From the NCBI GenBank assembly GCA_964637835.1, contig CAZWYF010000004.1, positions 1 to 64,000 on the forward strand: DNA of 64,000 nucleotides, written 5' to 3'. Numbering within the stretch: the first letter of the stretch is position 1; each line of letters starts with the position of its first letter. Positions 16,627-24,222 of this stretch are shown one piece after another. The DNA comes from Glo-17 sp964637835 (GTDB taxonomy: Bacteria; Krumholzibacteriota; Krumholzibacteriia; LZORAL124-64-63). Under the pieces are notes generated by a model. It was not told where the DNA came from. It worked only from the letters and a program-made list of their open reading frames with translations, and searched no databases. Both the position numbers and the translations under genes were made by a program.

Positions 16627-17235
16627 ATGAATCGTTGTGCTTGCCTCGTCTTCGCCCTCGTCCTGGCCGCAGTCCCGGCCCTGGCGAACATTCCCGCCCC
16701 CGACCTGTGCGTCCTGAGCAACCCGGCTGGAACCGACGGGGCCACCGTGTACACGCTGCCCAATGGCGCCGGCAACGCGTTCAACGAGGCTCGCCTCGGC
16801 GGCGCGGCCGTGGACGCCACCCTGACCCTGACCGTGGTCAACAGCGATGCCAACCCCATCGAGGGTTACCCGGCCGAGGACATCTGGCTGGTGACCACCG
16901 GTGGCGGCCTGGTCAGCTGCGCGGACGTGAACCCCGGCGCGGCCACCGACGCCAATGGCCAGACCCAGTGGGTGGATGCCATCGCCGGCGGCGGCAACAG
17001 CCTCGCCGAGGATTGCCAGGCGATCATCGCCGGCGACGCCGTGCCCACCACCGCGACGGTCCACTTCGTCAGCCCGGACGTGAACGGCGACCTGCAGGTG
17101 AACCTGACGGACGTCACCCTGTTCACCCAGGGCCTGGACGAAGGCGACCCCGACGTGGACTTCAACAACGACGGCACCGTCAACCTCTCCGACATCACCC
17201 TGATGACCCAGGGCATCGGGGCCGTCTGCCCGTAG
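16627..17235 (+). CDS. Secreted dockerin-like protein
   Basis: 202-residue exported protein. Signal peptide MNRCACLVFALVLAAVPALA, then a beta-rich domain of about 120 residues (LTLTVVNSDANPIEGYPAEDIWL) resembling an invasin/Big-type Ig fold, then a C-terminal type I dockerin-like module with two calcium loops: DVNGDLQVNLTD and DFNNDGTVNLSD, each followed by an LFTQGL or LMTQGI helix. Dockerins bind cohesins in cellulosomes, but in these lineages similar modules occur on many secreted proteins without known cohesins, and none is seen here. The start is fixed by GGAGG seven bases upstream. The promoter is the best match to consensus in the window, suggesting high expression. Confidence 0.82.
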   Translation: MNRCACLVFALVLAAVPALANIPAPDLCVLSNPAGTDGATVYTLPNGAGNAFNEARLGGAAVDATLTLTVVNSDANPIEGYPAEDIWLVTTGGGLVSCADVNPGAATDANGQTQWVDAIAGGGNSLAEDCQAIIAGDAVPTTATVHFVSPDVNGDLQVNLTDVTLFTQGLDEGDPDVDFNNDGTVNLSDITLMTQGIGAVCP

Positions 17236-17268
17236 ACCTCTGCCAGTGATCCGTCACGGCCTGATGGC

Positions 17269-17322
17269 GGCGCCCGCTCCCCGGAGCGGGCGCCGCGCTT
17301 TCCGGAGCGGGCGCCGCGCTTC
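17269..17322 (+). terminator. Terminator with a duplicated right arm
   Basis: GGCGCCCGCTCC at 17269-17280 pairs perfectly with GGAGCGGGCGCC at 17283-17294, followed by gcgcttt. A 21-base segment carrying the right arm is tandemly duplicated (17281-17301 and 17302-17322, one mismatch), so the left arm can pair with either copy. Confidence 0.7.
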
Positions 17323-17447
17323 CCGGCCCCGGGACGGACTTGGACATCGGCGTTCTGTTGGCTATCGTTGCGGCACGCTCCGACCCGCGGGGCGCTGCGA
17401 GGGCCGGTCTCGCCGGCCCGGTTCCGGTATCCGACAGGAGGTGTCCG

Positions 17448-18686
17448 TTGTCCGACATCCGCCCCTTCCCGGGCCTGCGGCCCCGGGCCGACCTGGTGGA
17501 AAAGGTCGCCAGCCCGCCGTATGACGTGCTCGACAGCGCCGAGGCCCGCGCCATGGCCGCCGGCAATCCGCACTCCTTCCTGCACATCAACAAGGCCGAG
17601 ATCGACCTGCCCGAGGACGTCGATGTCCACGGCGACGTGGTCTACGACAAGAGCGCCGAGAACTTCCGGCGCTTCCAGGACGAGGGCATCCTGGTCCGCG
17701 ACCCGCAGGACTGCTTCTACGTCTATCGCCTGACCATGGGCGACCACGTGCAGCACGGCATCGTGGCCGGCTTCAGCGTCCAGGAGTACGAGGACGACCT
17801 CATCAAGAAGCACGAGCTGACGCGCCGCGAGAAGGAGGACGACCGCGCCCGCCACGTGGAGAAGCTCATGGCCAACGCTGGGCCGGTGCTGCTGACCTTC
17901 CGCAACACGCCGGCGGTGCGGGAGTTCATCGGCCGCGTCACCCTGCAGGCGCCGGACGTGGACTTCGTCGCCGACGACGGCATCGGCCACACCCTGTGGG
18001 TGGTCGCGGCCGCCGGGGACGTCACCGCCCTGCGCGCGGCCTTCGGCGAGATCCCCGCCACCTACGTGGCCGACGGCCATCACCGCTCCGCCTCGGCGTT
18101 CCGGGTGCGCAACGACCTGCGCGCGCGCAATCCGCAGCACACCGGCGAGGAGGCCTACAACCACTTCCTGGCCGTGGCCTTCCCCGACGACGAGCTGAAG
18201 ATCATGGGCTACCACCGCGTGGTGCGGGACCTGAATGGCCTGAGCGAGGACGAGTTCCTGGCCCGCGTGGGCGAGAAGTTCACGGTGGAGAAGACCGACG
18301 ATCCCGAGCCGCCCGCCGCGCGCGTCTTCACCATGCTGCTCGGCGGCCAGTGGTACCGGCTGACCGCCAGGGCGGGCACCTTCCCGCCCGAGCATCCGGT
18401 CAAGAGCCTGGATGCGGCCATCCTGCAGGACAACCTGCTGGCCCCGCTGCTGGGCATCGACGACCCCCGCACCAGCCAGCGCATCGACTTCGTCGGCGGC
18501 ATCCGCGGCACCGGCGAGCTGGAGCGCCGCTGCCAGCGGGACATGGCGGTGGCCTTCGCGCTCCATCCGGTGAGCGTCGAGCAGCTGATGACCATCGCCG
18601 ATGCCGGGGAGATCATGCCGCCCAAGAGCACGTGGTTCGAACCCAAGCTGCGTTCGGGCGTGGTCGTCCGCACGCTCGAGGACTGA
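17448..18686 (+). CDS. DUF1015 family protein of the serine operon
   Basis: 412-residue soluble protein of the DUF1015 family. The start is a TTG at 17448, fixed by AGGAGGTG and by the family N-terminus SDIRPFPGLRPRADLVEKV...SPPYDVL. Other family landmarks: HSFLHINKAEID, HELTRREKEDDR, YVADGHHRSASAF and the C-terminal MPPKSTWFEPKLRSG. The GHHR motif resembles a catalytic or nucleotide-binding loop; DUF1015 has been linked to SerK-like ADP-dependent serine kinases, whose activity would fit here. It is the first gene of an operon with serA and serC (18-base and 2-base gaps), so a role in serine or phosphoserine metabolism is a good inference, not proven by the sequence. Confidence 0.85.
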   Translation: MSDIRPFPGLRPRADLVEKVASPPYDVLDSAEARAMAAGNPHSFLHINKAEIDLPEDVDVHGDVVYDKSAENFRRFQDEGILVRDPQDCFYVYRLTMGDHVQHGIVAGFSVQEYEDDLIKKHELTRREKEDDRARHVEKLMANAGPVLLTFRNTPAVREFIGRVTLQAPDVDFVADDGIGHTLWVVAAAGDVTALRAAFGEIPATYVADGHHRSASAFRVRNDLRARNPQHTGEEAYNHFLAVAFPDDELKIMGYHRVVRDLNGLSEDEFLARVGEKFTVEKTDDPEPPAARVFTMLLGGQWYRLTARAGTFPPEHPVKSLDAAILQDNLLAPLLGIDDPRTSQRIDFVGGIRGTGELERRCQRDMAVAFALHPVSVEQLMTIADAGEIMPPKSTWFEPKLRSGVVVRTLED

Positions 18687-18704
18687 GTCCGAAAGGAGCC
18701 CGCC

Positions 18705-19589
18705 ATGCTGATCCTGATCTGCGATCCCTTCGACAAGGGCCTGCCCGACAAGCTCGCCCGGTTCGGCGAGGTCACCGACGACATCAGCCGCCTGCCGGAG
18801 GCCGACGTGGCGCTGGTGCGCTCGAAGACGAAATGCACCGCCGAGTGGCTCGACGGCGCCCCCCGGCTGAAGCTCATCATCCGCGGCGGCGTGGGCACCG
18901 ACAACATCGACAAGGTGCGCGCCGGGGAGAAGGGCATCGTGGTGCACAACACGCCGAAGGCCAGCGGCATCGCCGTGGCCGAGCTGGCGTTCGCCATGAT
19001 GATCGCCGTGCCCAACCACATCGTGAAGGCCCACAACACCATGGCGGCCGGCGAATGGGCCAAGAAGGAGCTCAAGCGCACCGAGCTGTACGGCAAGAAG
19101 CTGGGCACCGTGGGCATCGGCAACATCGCCCGCGAGCTGGCCGGCCGCGCCGCCGCCTTCGGCATGGACGTGCACTTCTACGATCCCTACGTGGAGGAGT
19201 GCCGGCCCTTCGGCAAGTGCGCCGACCTGAAGGACCTCTTCGCCACCTGCGACTACGTCAGCATGCACCTGCCGCTGACCCCGGAGACCGAGGGCCTGGT
19301 GGGCCAGGACGTGCTCGACGGCGCCAGGAACGGCATCGTGGTGATCAACACCGGCCGCGGCAAGACCGTCGACAGCGCGGCGATGGTGGCCGCCCTGCAG
19401 AGCGGCAAGGTGGCCTGCTACGCCACCGACGTCTGGCAGAGCGACCCGCCGCCGGCGGACGATCCGCTGCTGAAGGCTCCCAACATGCTCATGGCTCCCC
19501 ACCTCGGCGCCAGCACGAAGGAGAACCTGCTGCGCATCGGCACCGAGGTGGAGGAGATCATCGACACCTTCGTCAAGGAGGGGAAGTAG
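18705..19589 (+). CDS. serA: D-3-phosphoglycerate dehydrogenase, short form without ACT domain
   Basis: 294-residue NAD-dependent 2-hydroxyacid dehydrogenase, first committed step of serine synthesis (3-phosphoglycerate to 3-phosphohydroxypyruvate). Visible: RGGVGTDNID (substrate Arg), the Rossmann loop GTVGIGNIAREL, DVHFYDPY, NTGRGKTVD and the catalytic His in APHLGASTKENL. It lacks the C-terminal ACT or ASB domains that give serine feedback inhibition in many SerA proteins, so it is probably not serine-regulated in that way. The start follows AAAGGAG. The assignment over other hydroxyacid dehydrogenases rests on its place between DUF1015 and serC. Confidence 0.88.
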   Translation: MLILICDPFDKGLPDKLARFGEVTDDISRLPEADVALVRSKTKCTAEWLDGAPRLKLIIRGGVGTDNIDKVRAGEKGIVVHNTPKASGIAVAELAFAMMIAVPNHIVKAHNTMAAGEWAKKELKRTELYGKKLGTVGIGNIARELAGRAAAFGMDVHFYDPYVEECRPFGKCADLKDLFATCDYVSMHLPLTPETEGLVGQDVLDGARNGIVVINTGRGKTVDSAAMVAALQSGKVACYATDVWQSDPPPADDPLLKAPNMLMAPHLGASTKENLLRIGTEVEEIIDTFVKEGK

Positions 19590-19591
19590 TC

Positions 19592-20674
19592 ATGGCGCGC
19601 ATCTACAACTTCTCGGCCGGCCCGTCCACCCTGCCGCTGCCGGTCCTCGAGCAGGTCCAGGAGCAGATGGTGGACTACCAGGGCGCCGGCCTCTCGCTCG
19701 TCGAGGCCAGTCATCGCGGCCCCCATTACAGCGAGGTCCACGAGGCCGCCGGCCAGGCCATGCGCAAGCTGCTCGGCCTGCCGGAGAACTACCACGTCCT
19801 CTGGCTGCAGGGCGGCGCCACGCTGCAGTTCGCCATGATCCCCATGAACCTGCTGCACGGCGGCCAGAAGGCCGATTACACCAACACCGGCAGCTGGGCG
19901 AAGAAGGCCATCGCCGACGCGAAGAAGTTCGGCGACGTGTCCGTCACCTACGACGGCAGCGCGGAGAACTTCACCACCCTGCCCATGGCCGCCGACGTCG
20001 AGGCCCGCGAGGACGCCGTCTACCTGCACCTGACCAGCAACGAGACCATCGGCGGCGTCCAGTGGCAGGAGTGGCCGGACGTGTCGGCGCCCATCGTCTG
20101 CGACATGAGCAGCGACTTCCTCAGCCGGCGGCTGCCGCTGGAGAAGTTCGGCCTCATCTACGCCGGCGCCCAGAAGAACCTCGGCCCGGCGGGCATGGCC
20201 GTGGTCATCATCCGGGACGACCTCCTGGAGCGCTGCCCCGATGATCTGCCGGCCTACCTGGGCTACAAGACCCACGCGCCCAAGGACTCGCTCTACAACA
20301 CCCCGCCGGTGTTTCCCATCTGGGTCTCGCGCCTGGTGCTCGACTACCTGAACGAGAACGGGGGTCTGCCCTGGGTGGAGCAGCGGGCCGAGGAGCGCAG
20401 CGGGCTGCTCTACGGCATGATGGAGAAGCACGCGGGATTCTACCGCTGCCCGGTGGCGCCGCACTGCCGCAGCAAGATGAACGTGGTCTGGCGCCTGCCC
20501 AGCGAGGAGCTGGAGAAGCAGTTCATCGCCGAGGCCAAGGCCCAGGGCATGGACGGCCTGAAGGGCCATCGCTCGGTGGGCGGCTGCCGGGCGAGCATCT
20601 ACAACGCCATGCCGGTGGAGGGCGCGAAGGCCCTGGCCGACTTCATGGACCGGTTCGCCCAGCAGCACGGCTAG
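19592..20674 (+). CDS. serC: Phosphoserine aminotransferase
   Basis: 360-residue class V PLP aminotransferase making phosphoserine from phosphohydroxypyruvate and glutamate. Family features: N-terminal IYNFSAGPSTLPLPVLEQ, SHRGPHYSEVH, the phosphate-binding GGATLQFAMIPMNL, the PLP lysine in YAGAQKNLGPAG, and the C-terminal GLKGHRSVGGCRASIYNAM. Length is normal. It begins two bases after the serA stop, within reach of the AAGGAGGGG that overlaps the end of serA. Together with serA it gives two of the three serine pathway steps; no serB is visible. Confidence 0.95.
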   Translation: MARIYNFSAGPSTLPLPVLEQVQEQMVDYQGAGLSLVEASHRGPHYSEVHEAAGQAMRKLLGLPENYHVLWLQGGATLQFAMIPMNLLHGGQKADYTNTGSWAKKAIADAKKFGDVSVTYDGSAENFTTLPMAADVEAREDAVYLHLTSNETIGGVQWQEWPDVSAPIVCDMSSDFLSRRLPLEKFGLIYAGAQKNLGPAGMAVVIIRDDLLERCPDDLPAYLGYKTHAPKDSLYNTPPVFPIWVSRLVLDYLNENGGLPWVEQRAEERSGLLYGMMEKHAGFYRCPVAPHCRSKMNVVWRLPSEELEKQFIAEAKAQGMDGLKGHRSVGGCRASIYNAMPVEGAKALADFMDRFAQQHG

Positions 20675-20710
20675 CGACGGCGCCGGCGACCGTCTGCGAG
20701 AGCTCCCCGA

Positions 20711-20737
20711 GGGCCCCGATCCCTGGATCGGGCCCTT
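20711..20737 (+). terminator. Terminator of the serine operon
   Basis: GGGCCcCGATC pairs with GATCGGGCCC across a CCTG loop (one bulged C), followed by ttct. It lies 37 bases after the serC stop. Confidence 0.6.
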
Positions 20738-20841
20738 CTGCTGCGGTCGCGAGGAAACAGGATCGGGGTGGACCGCGATCGCGTCGTGCCGTAAGATATC
20801 GCATGATTCCTCGCCTCTGGCCCCGGAGGGCGCGGGTATGC

Positions 20842-20847
20842 TACAAT
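20842..20847 (+). promoter_or_regulatory. Extended -10 promoter of the M36-like protease gene
   Basis: TATGC directly followed by TACAAT at 20842-20847. No clear -35 box. Predicted start near 20854, leader of about 120 bases. The 20675-20975 intergenic region otherwise holds only the serC terminator. Confidence 0.5.
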
Positions 20848-20975
20848 CAGACGACACCGTGGCGCCCGGTGCCCGCCTCGTTCCGCCGGCCGGAGCGGGG
20901 GCGACCGACCGCCCGCACCCCTGACCGCTCCGGCCGGCCCTGTCCGCCCGCCACCATCCCGAGGAGATCGACGTG

Positions 20976-23954
20976 ATGCCCCACGCCAAGACTTCGCTGC
21001 GCTCGCTGCTGATCCTGGGCGCCCTGGTGCTCGTGTTCGCCGCCACCGCCGCCTGGGCCGCCCAGCCCACCGGCTCGGCCGCGGACGTGCACCGGTACGA
21101 GGTGCCCCTGCCCTGGCAGGATCCCACCGCCGCCACCACGACCGCCGCTGCCGGCGCGCGCAACGTGGAGTCCGCCCTGGCCGCGCGCCACGGCGGCCTG
21201 TGGAAGGTCCAGGCCTGGAACAATCCCACCGGCACCCCGCGCTGGGTGTTCGGCACGCCGCTGAACAAGGCCGGCGCCATCACGGCCAGCGACCAGGCCG
21301 AGCGCGTCGCCAGGGACGTCCTGAGCGAGAACGCCGACGTCCTGGGCGCCACGACCGCCGACCTGCGCGCTCTCGAGCCGCGCCGCGCCGGCGACAAGTG
21401 GTCCGTCCACCTGCAGCAGTACTGGAACGACCACGCCGTCTGGCAGGGCCAGGTCCGTCTGGTGTTCCACGAGAACGGCAACCTCATGCTCATGGGCTCG
21501 ACGGTGCATCCGGAGATCGATCTGGACCCGCGGCCGTCCATCTCCGCCATGGCGGCCGCCGACGCCGCCCACCGCGACCTGCCCTACCAGCCGCTCACCG
21601 GCGACCACTACACCGTCGACCCCGGACTGCTGGTCCTGCCCGTGCCGGTCTCCGAGACCGCCGTGGAGCACCGCCTGGTCTACCGTGTCCGCGTCCACAC
21701 CCGCGACCCCCTGGGCGAGTGGATCACCCACGTGGACGCCCACAGCGGCGAGGTCGTCTGGCGATACAACAACGTCCACTTCTTCGAGGGCACCGCGGTG
21801 ATGGAGGTCCAGGAGCACAGCTGGTGCACCGAGGACGCCTTCTTCCCCGCCGCGTATCTGAACCTGACGGTCTCCGGCCTGGGCACCGTGACCACCGACG
21901 TGGACGGCAACTGGAGCCTCGACGGCGGCGGCGCCCAGGCGAACGTCTCCGCCCTGCTGCAGGGGCCGTTCGTGCGGGTCTACAACCAGAACGGCGCCGA
22001 GGCGGTCTACAACGGCGTGGTGGACGCCGGGACGCCGCTGGAGGTGTCCTGGGACGACTTCAACGCCCGGCAGGACGAACGCGACGTCTTCGAGGCCATC
22101 GGCCGGATCCATACCCTCTACCAGGAATTCGATCCGGATTTCTACTACGTGAACCAGCCCATCAACGCCTATGTCAACCGCAGCGACGGCTACTGCCCGG
22201 GCAATGCCTGGTGGAACGGGACCATCAACTTCTGCGCCGAGGGCAACGGCTACGCCAACACCGGCGAGCTGCAGCAGGTGGTCCAGCACGAGTTCGGCCA
22301 CGGCGTCCAGGATGCCGTGATGGGTGGCTGGCAGGGCAACGAGGGCCTGGGCGAGGGCAACAGCGACATCCTGGGCAACCTCATCACCCAGGACCCGGTC
22401 ATCGGCCGCGGCTTCTACCTGGGCAACTGCAGCAGCGGCATCCGCAACTCCATCAACACCCTGCAGTATCCCCAGGACCTCAACGGCAGCGTCCACCATG
22501 ACGGCCAGATCATCGCCGGCTTCAACTGGGACGCCATGGAACTGCTGCAGCTGCGCGACGGCCTGGATCCCGGCACCCTCACCGCGGCCGCCAACTGGCA
22601 CTTCGGTCGCCTGCTGCTGTCGCCGGCCACCCAGCCCGACCAGGTCATCGCCACCTTCACCGCCGACGACGACGACGGCGATCTGACCAACGGCACGCCC
22701 AATCACGACCTCTACGCCGAGGCCGCCGAGAACCACGGGTTCGGCCCCTGGGTGCCGGAGATCCTGGTGGGCATGTTCGTCTACCACGACGGCGCGCCCT
22801 ACCAGACCGACGTCTCGGGTCCCTACACCATCGAGTGCACCGGCGCCTCGCTGGGCGGCGGCGAGGTGGATGCCGGCAGCTTCCAGCTCCACTACCTGGT
22901 CGATGGCGGCCTCGAGACCGTGGTGCCCATGACGGCGCAGGGCGGCGTCTGGACCGCGGACATCCCCGGCCAGGAGGCCGGCTCGCAGGTCCAGTACTAC
23001 CTGTCGGCCAGCAACACCCTGGGCGACCTGGGCACCAGCCCGCGCAACGCGCCCGCGGACCTGCACTACTTCGAGGTGAACACCGGCTTCGAGGACACCA
23101 TGGAGCTGGCCACCGGCTGGCGCGCCGGCGATCCCGCGGACGATGCCTCCACCGGCCTCTGGGAGCGAGGGGTGCCCACCGGCACCAGCTACGACGGCAA
23201 CACCGTGCAGCTGGGGTCCGACCACACCCCCGCGCCGGGCGTCAACTGCTGGGTCACCGGCGCCTTCCACAGCAGCAGCAGCGCCGCCGGCGAGAACGAC
23301 GTCGACGGCGGCCGCACCACCCTCTACAGCCCGGTCTTCGACCTCACCGGGGGCCAGGGCGTGCAGATCAGCTACTGGCGCTACTACACCAACGAGCACG
23401 GCGCCGCGCCCGGTCAGGACCACTGGCGCGTGGACATCTCCAACGACGCCGGCGAGAGCTGGAGCGCGGTGGAGTACACCCTCCAGTCGGACGACAGCTG
23501 GCAGCAGGTGGTCGTGGACCTGTCCGATCACTTCGACGCGCCGGGTCTGGTGCAGCTGCGCTTCATCGCCGAGGACGCCGAGCCCGGCTCCCTGGTGGAG
23601 GCGATGGTGGACGACTTCACGCTGGTGGGCGAGTTCCTCGATCCCACGCCGGTGGAGGATGCCCCGGCGCTGCAGCTGGCCTTCGATCTGGGCCAGAACC
23701 ATCCCAACCCATTCAACCCGAGCACCCGGGTGGCGTTCAGCCTGGACCGCAGCGGCCCGGCCAGCCTGCGCGTCTTCGACGCCCGCGGCCGCCTGGTGCG
23801 GACCCTGGTGGACGAGGACCTGACGGCCGGCCGGCACGCCGTCACCTGGCACGGTGACGATGGCCGGGGCCGCCCGGTGGCCTCGGGCGTGTACTTCTAC
23901 CGCCTCGAGGCCGGCGACCAGCGCGCGGAGAAGCGCATGATCCTCGTGAAGTGA
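20976..23954 (+). CDS. Secreted M36/thermolysin-like metalloprotease with FlgD-like C-terminal domain
   Basis: 992-residue secreted gluzincin. Order: signal peptide (LRSLLILGALVLVFAATAAWA); FTP-type propeptide (VWQGQVRLVFHENGNLMLMGS); protease domain with the zinc motif HEFGH (His438, Glu439, His442) and a downstream GLGEGNSD supplying the third ligand Glu460; this EGNSD is close to the EGWSD of fungalysins (M36). A beta-rich domain resembling a jelly-roll follows (about 700-890), then NPFNPSTRVAFSL to YFYRLEAGD, the FlgD-like sorting module. GAGGAG serves either GTG 20973 or ATG 20976; I chose the ATG. Probably a surface or extracellular protease made as a zymogen. Confidence 0.87.
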   Translation: MPHAKTSLRSLLILGALVLVFAATAAWAAQPTGSAADVHRYEVPLPWQDPTAATTTAAAGARNVESALAARHGGLWKVQAWNNPTGTPRWVFGTPLNKAGAITASDQAERVARDVLSENADVLGATTADLRALEPRRAGDKWSVHLQQYWNDHAVWQGQVRLVFHENGNLMLMGSTVHPEIDLDPRPSISAMAAADAAHRDLPYQPLTGDHYTVDPGLLVLPVPVSETAVEHRLVYRVRVHTRDPLGEWITHVDAHSGEVVWRYNNVHFFEGTAVMEVQEHSWCTEDAFFPAAYLNLTVSGLGTVTTDVDGNWSLDGGGAQANVSALLQGPFVRVYNQNGAEAVYNGVVDAGTPLEVSWDDFNARQDERDVFEAIGRIHTLYQEFDPDFYYVNQPINAYVNRSDGYCPGNAWWNGTINFCAEGNGYANTGELQQVVQHEFGHGVQDAVMGGWQGNEGLGEGNSDILGNLITQDPVIGRGFYLGNCSSGIRNSINTLQYPQDLNGSVHHDGQIIAGFNWDAMELLQLRDGLDPGTLTAAANWHFGRLLLSPATQPDQVIATFTADDDDGDLTNGTPNHDLYAEAAENHGFGPWVPEILVGMFVYHDGAPYQTDVSGPYTIECTGASLGGGEVDAGSFQLHYLVDGGLETVVPMTAQGGVWTADIPGQEAGSQVQYYLSASNTLGDLGTSPRNAPADLHYFEVNTGFEDTMELATGWRAGDPADDASTGLWERGVPTGTSYDGNTVQLGSDHTPAPGVNCWVTGAFHSSSSAAGENDVDGGRTTLYSPVFDLTGGQGVQISYWRYYTNEHGAAPGQDHWRVDISNDAGESWSAVEYTLQSDDSWQQVVVDLSDHFDAPGLVQLRFIAEDAEPGSLVEAMVDDFTLVGEFLDPTPVEDAPALQLAFDLGQNHPNPFNPSTRVAFSLDRSGPASLRVFDARGRLVRTLVDEDLTAGRHAVTWHGDDGRGRPVASGVYFYRLEAGDQRAEKRMILVK

Positions 23955-24015
23955 GCCCCGGCGCGGCCGGCGGTCCGATGGGCCGCGACCTGGCCGTGTC
24001 CCGAGTCCTCGCACG

Positions 24016-24060
24016 CGGGCCCCGGAGCGGCATTCGCCGGCTCCGGGGCCCGTTCTCCTC
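24016..24060 (+). terminator. Strong intrinsic terminator
   Basis: Perfect 13-base stem CGGGCCCCGGAGC (24016-24028) with GCTCCGGGGCCCG (24040-24052), 11-base loop, then ttctcctc. It is the clearest terminator in the window. Confidence 0.8.
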
Positions 24061-24068
24061 GCGCGCGC

Positions 24069-24098
24069 TTGCGCCCGTTCCAGAACATGGACTAATAT
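24069..24098 (+). promoter_or_regulatory. Promoter of the M6 protease gene
   Basis: TTGCGC at 24069, 18-base spacer, TAATAT at 24093-24098, immediately after the preceding terminator. Leader about 118 bases. Confidence 0.5.
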
Positions 24099-24222
24099 GG
24101 TGGGAGAGGACGACGCACCGCTTGCCCGCCACCAGCTGCGACCGTAACGTCACCTGATCCTCCCGTATCCCCCGCACGGATCGCGCGCCCGGTTCCGGGG
24201 GCGCCCAGCTGCAAGGATCGCC

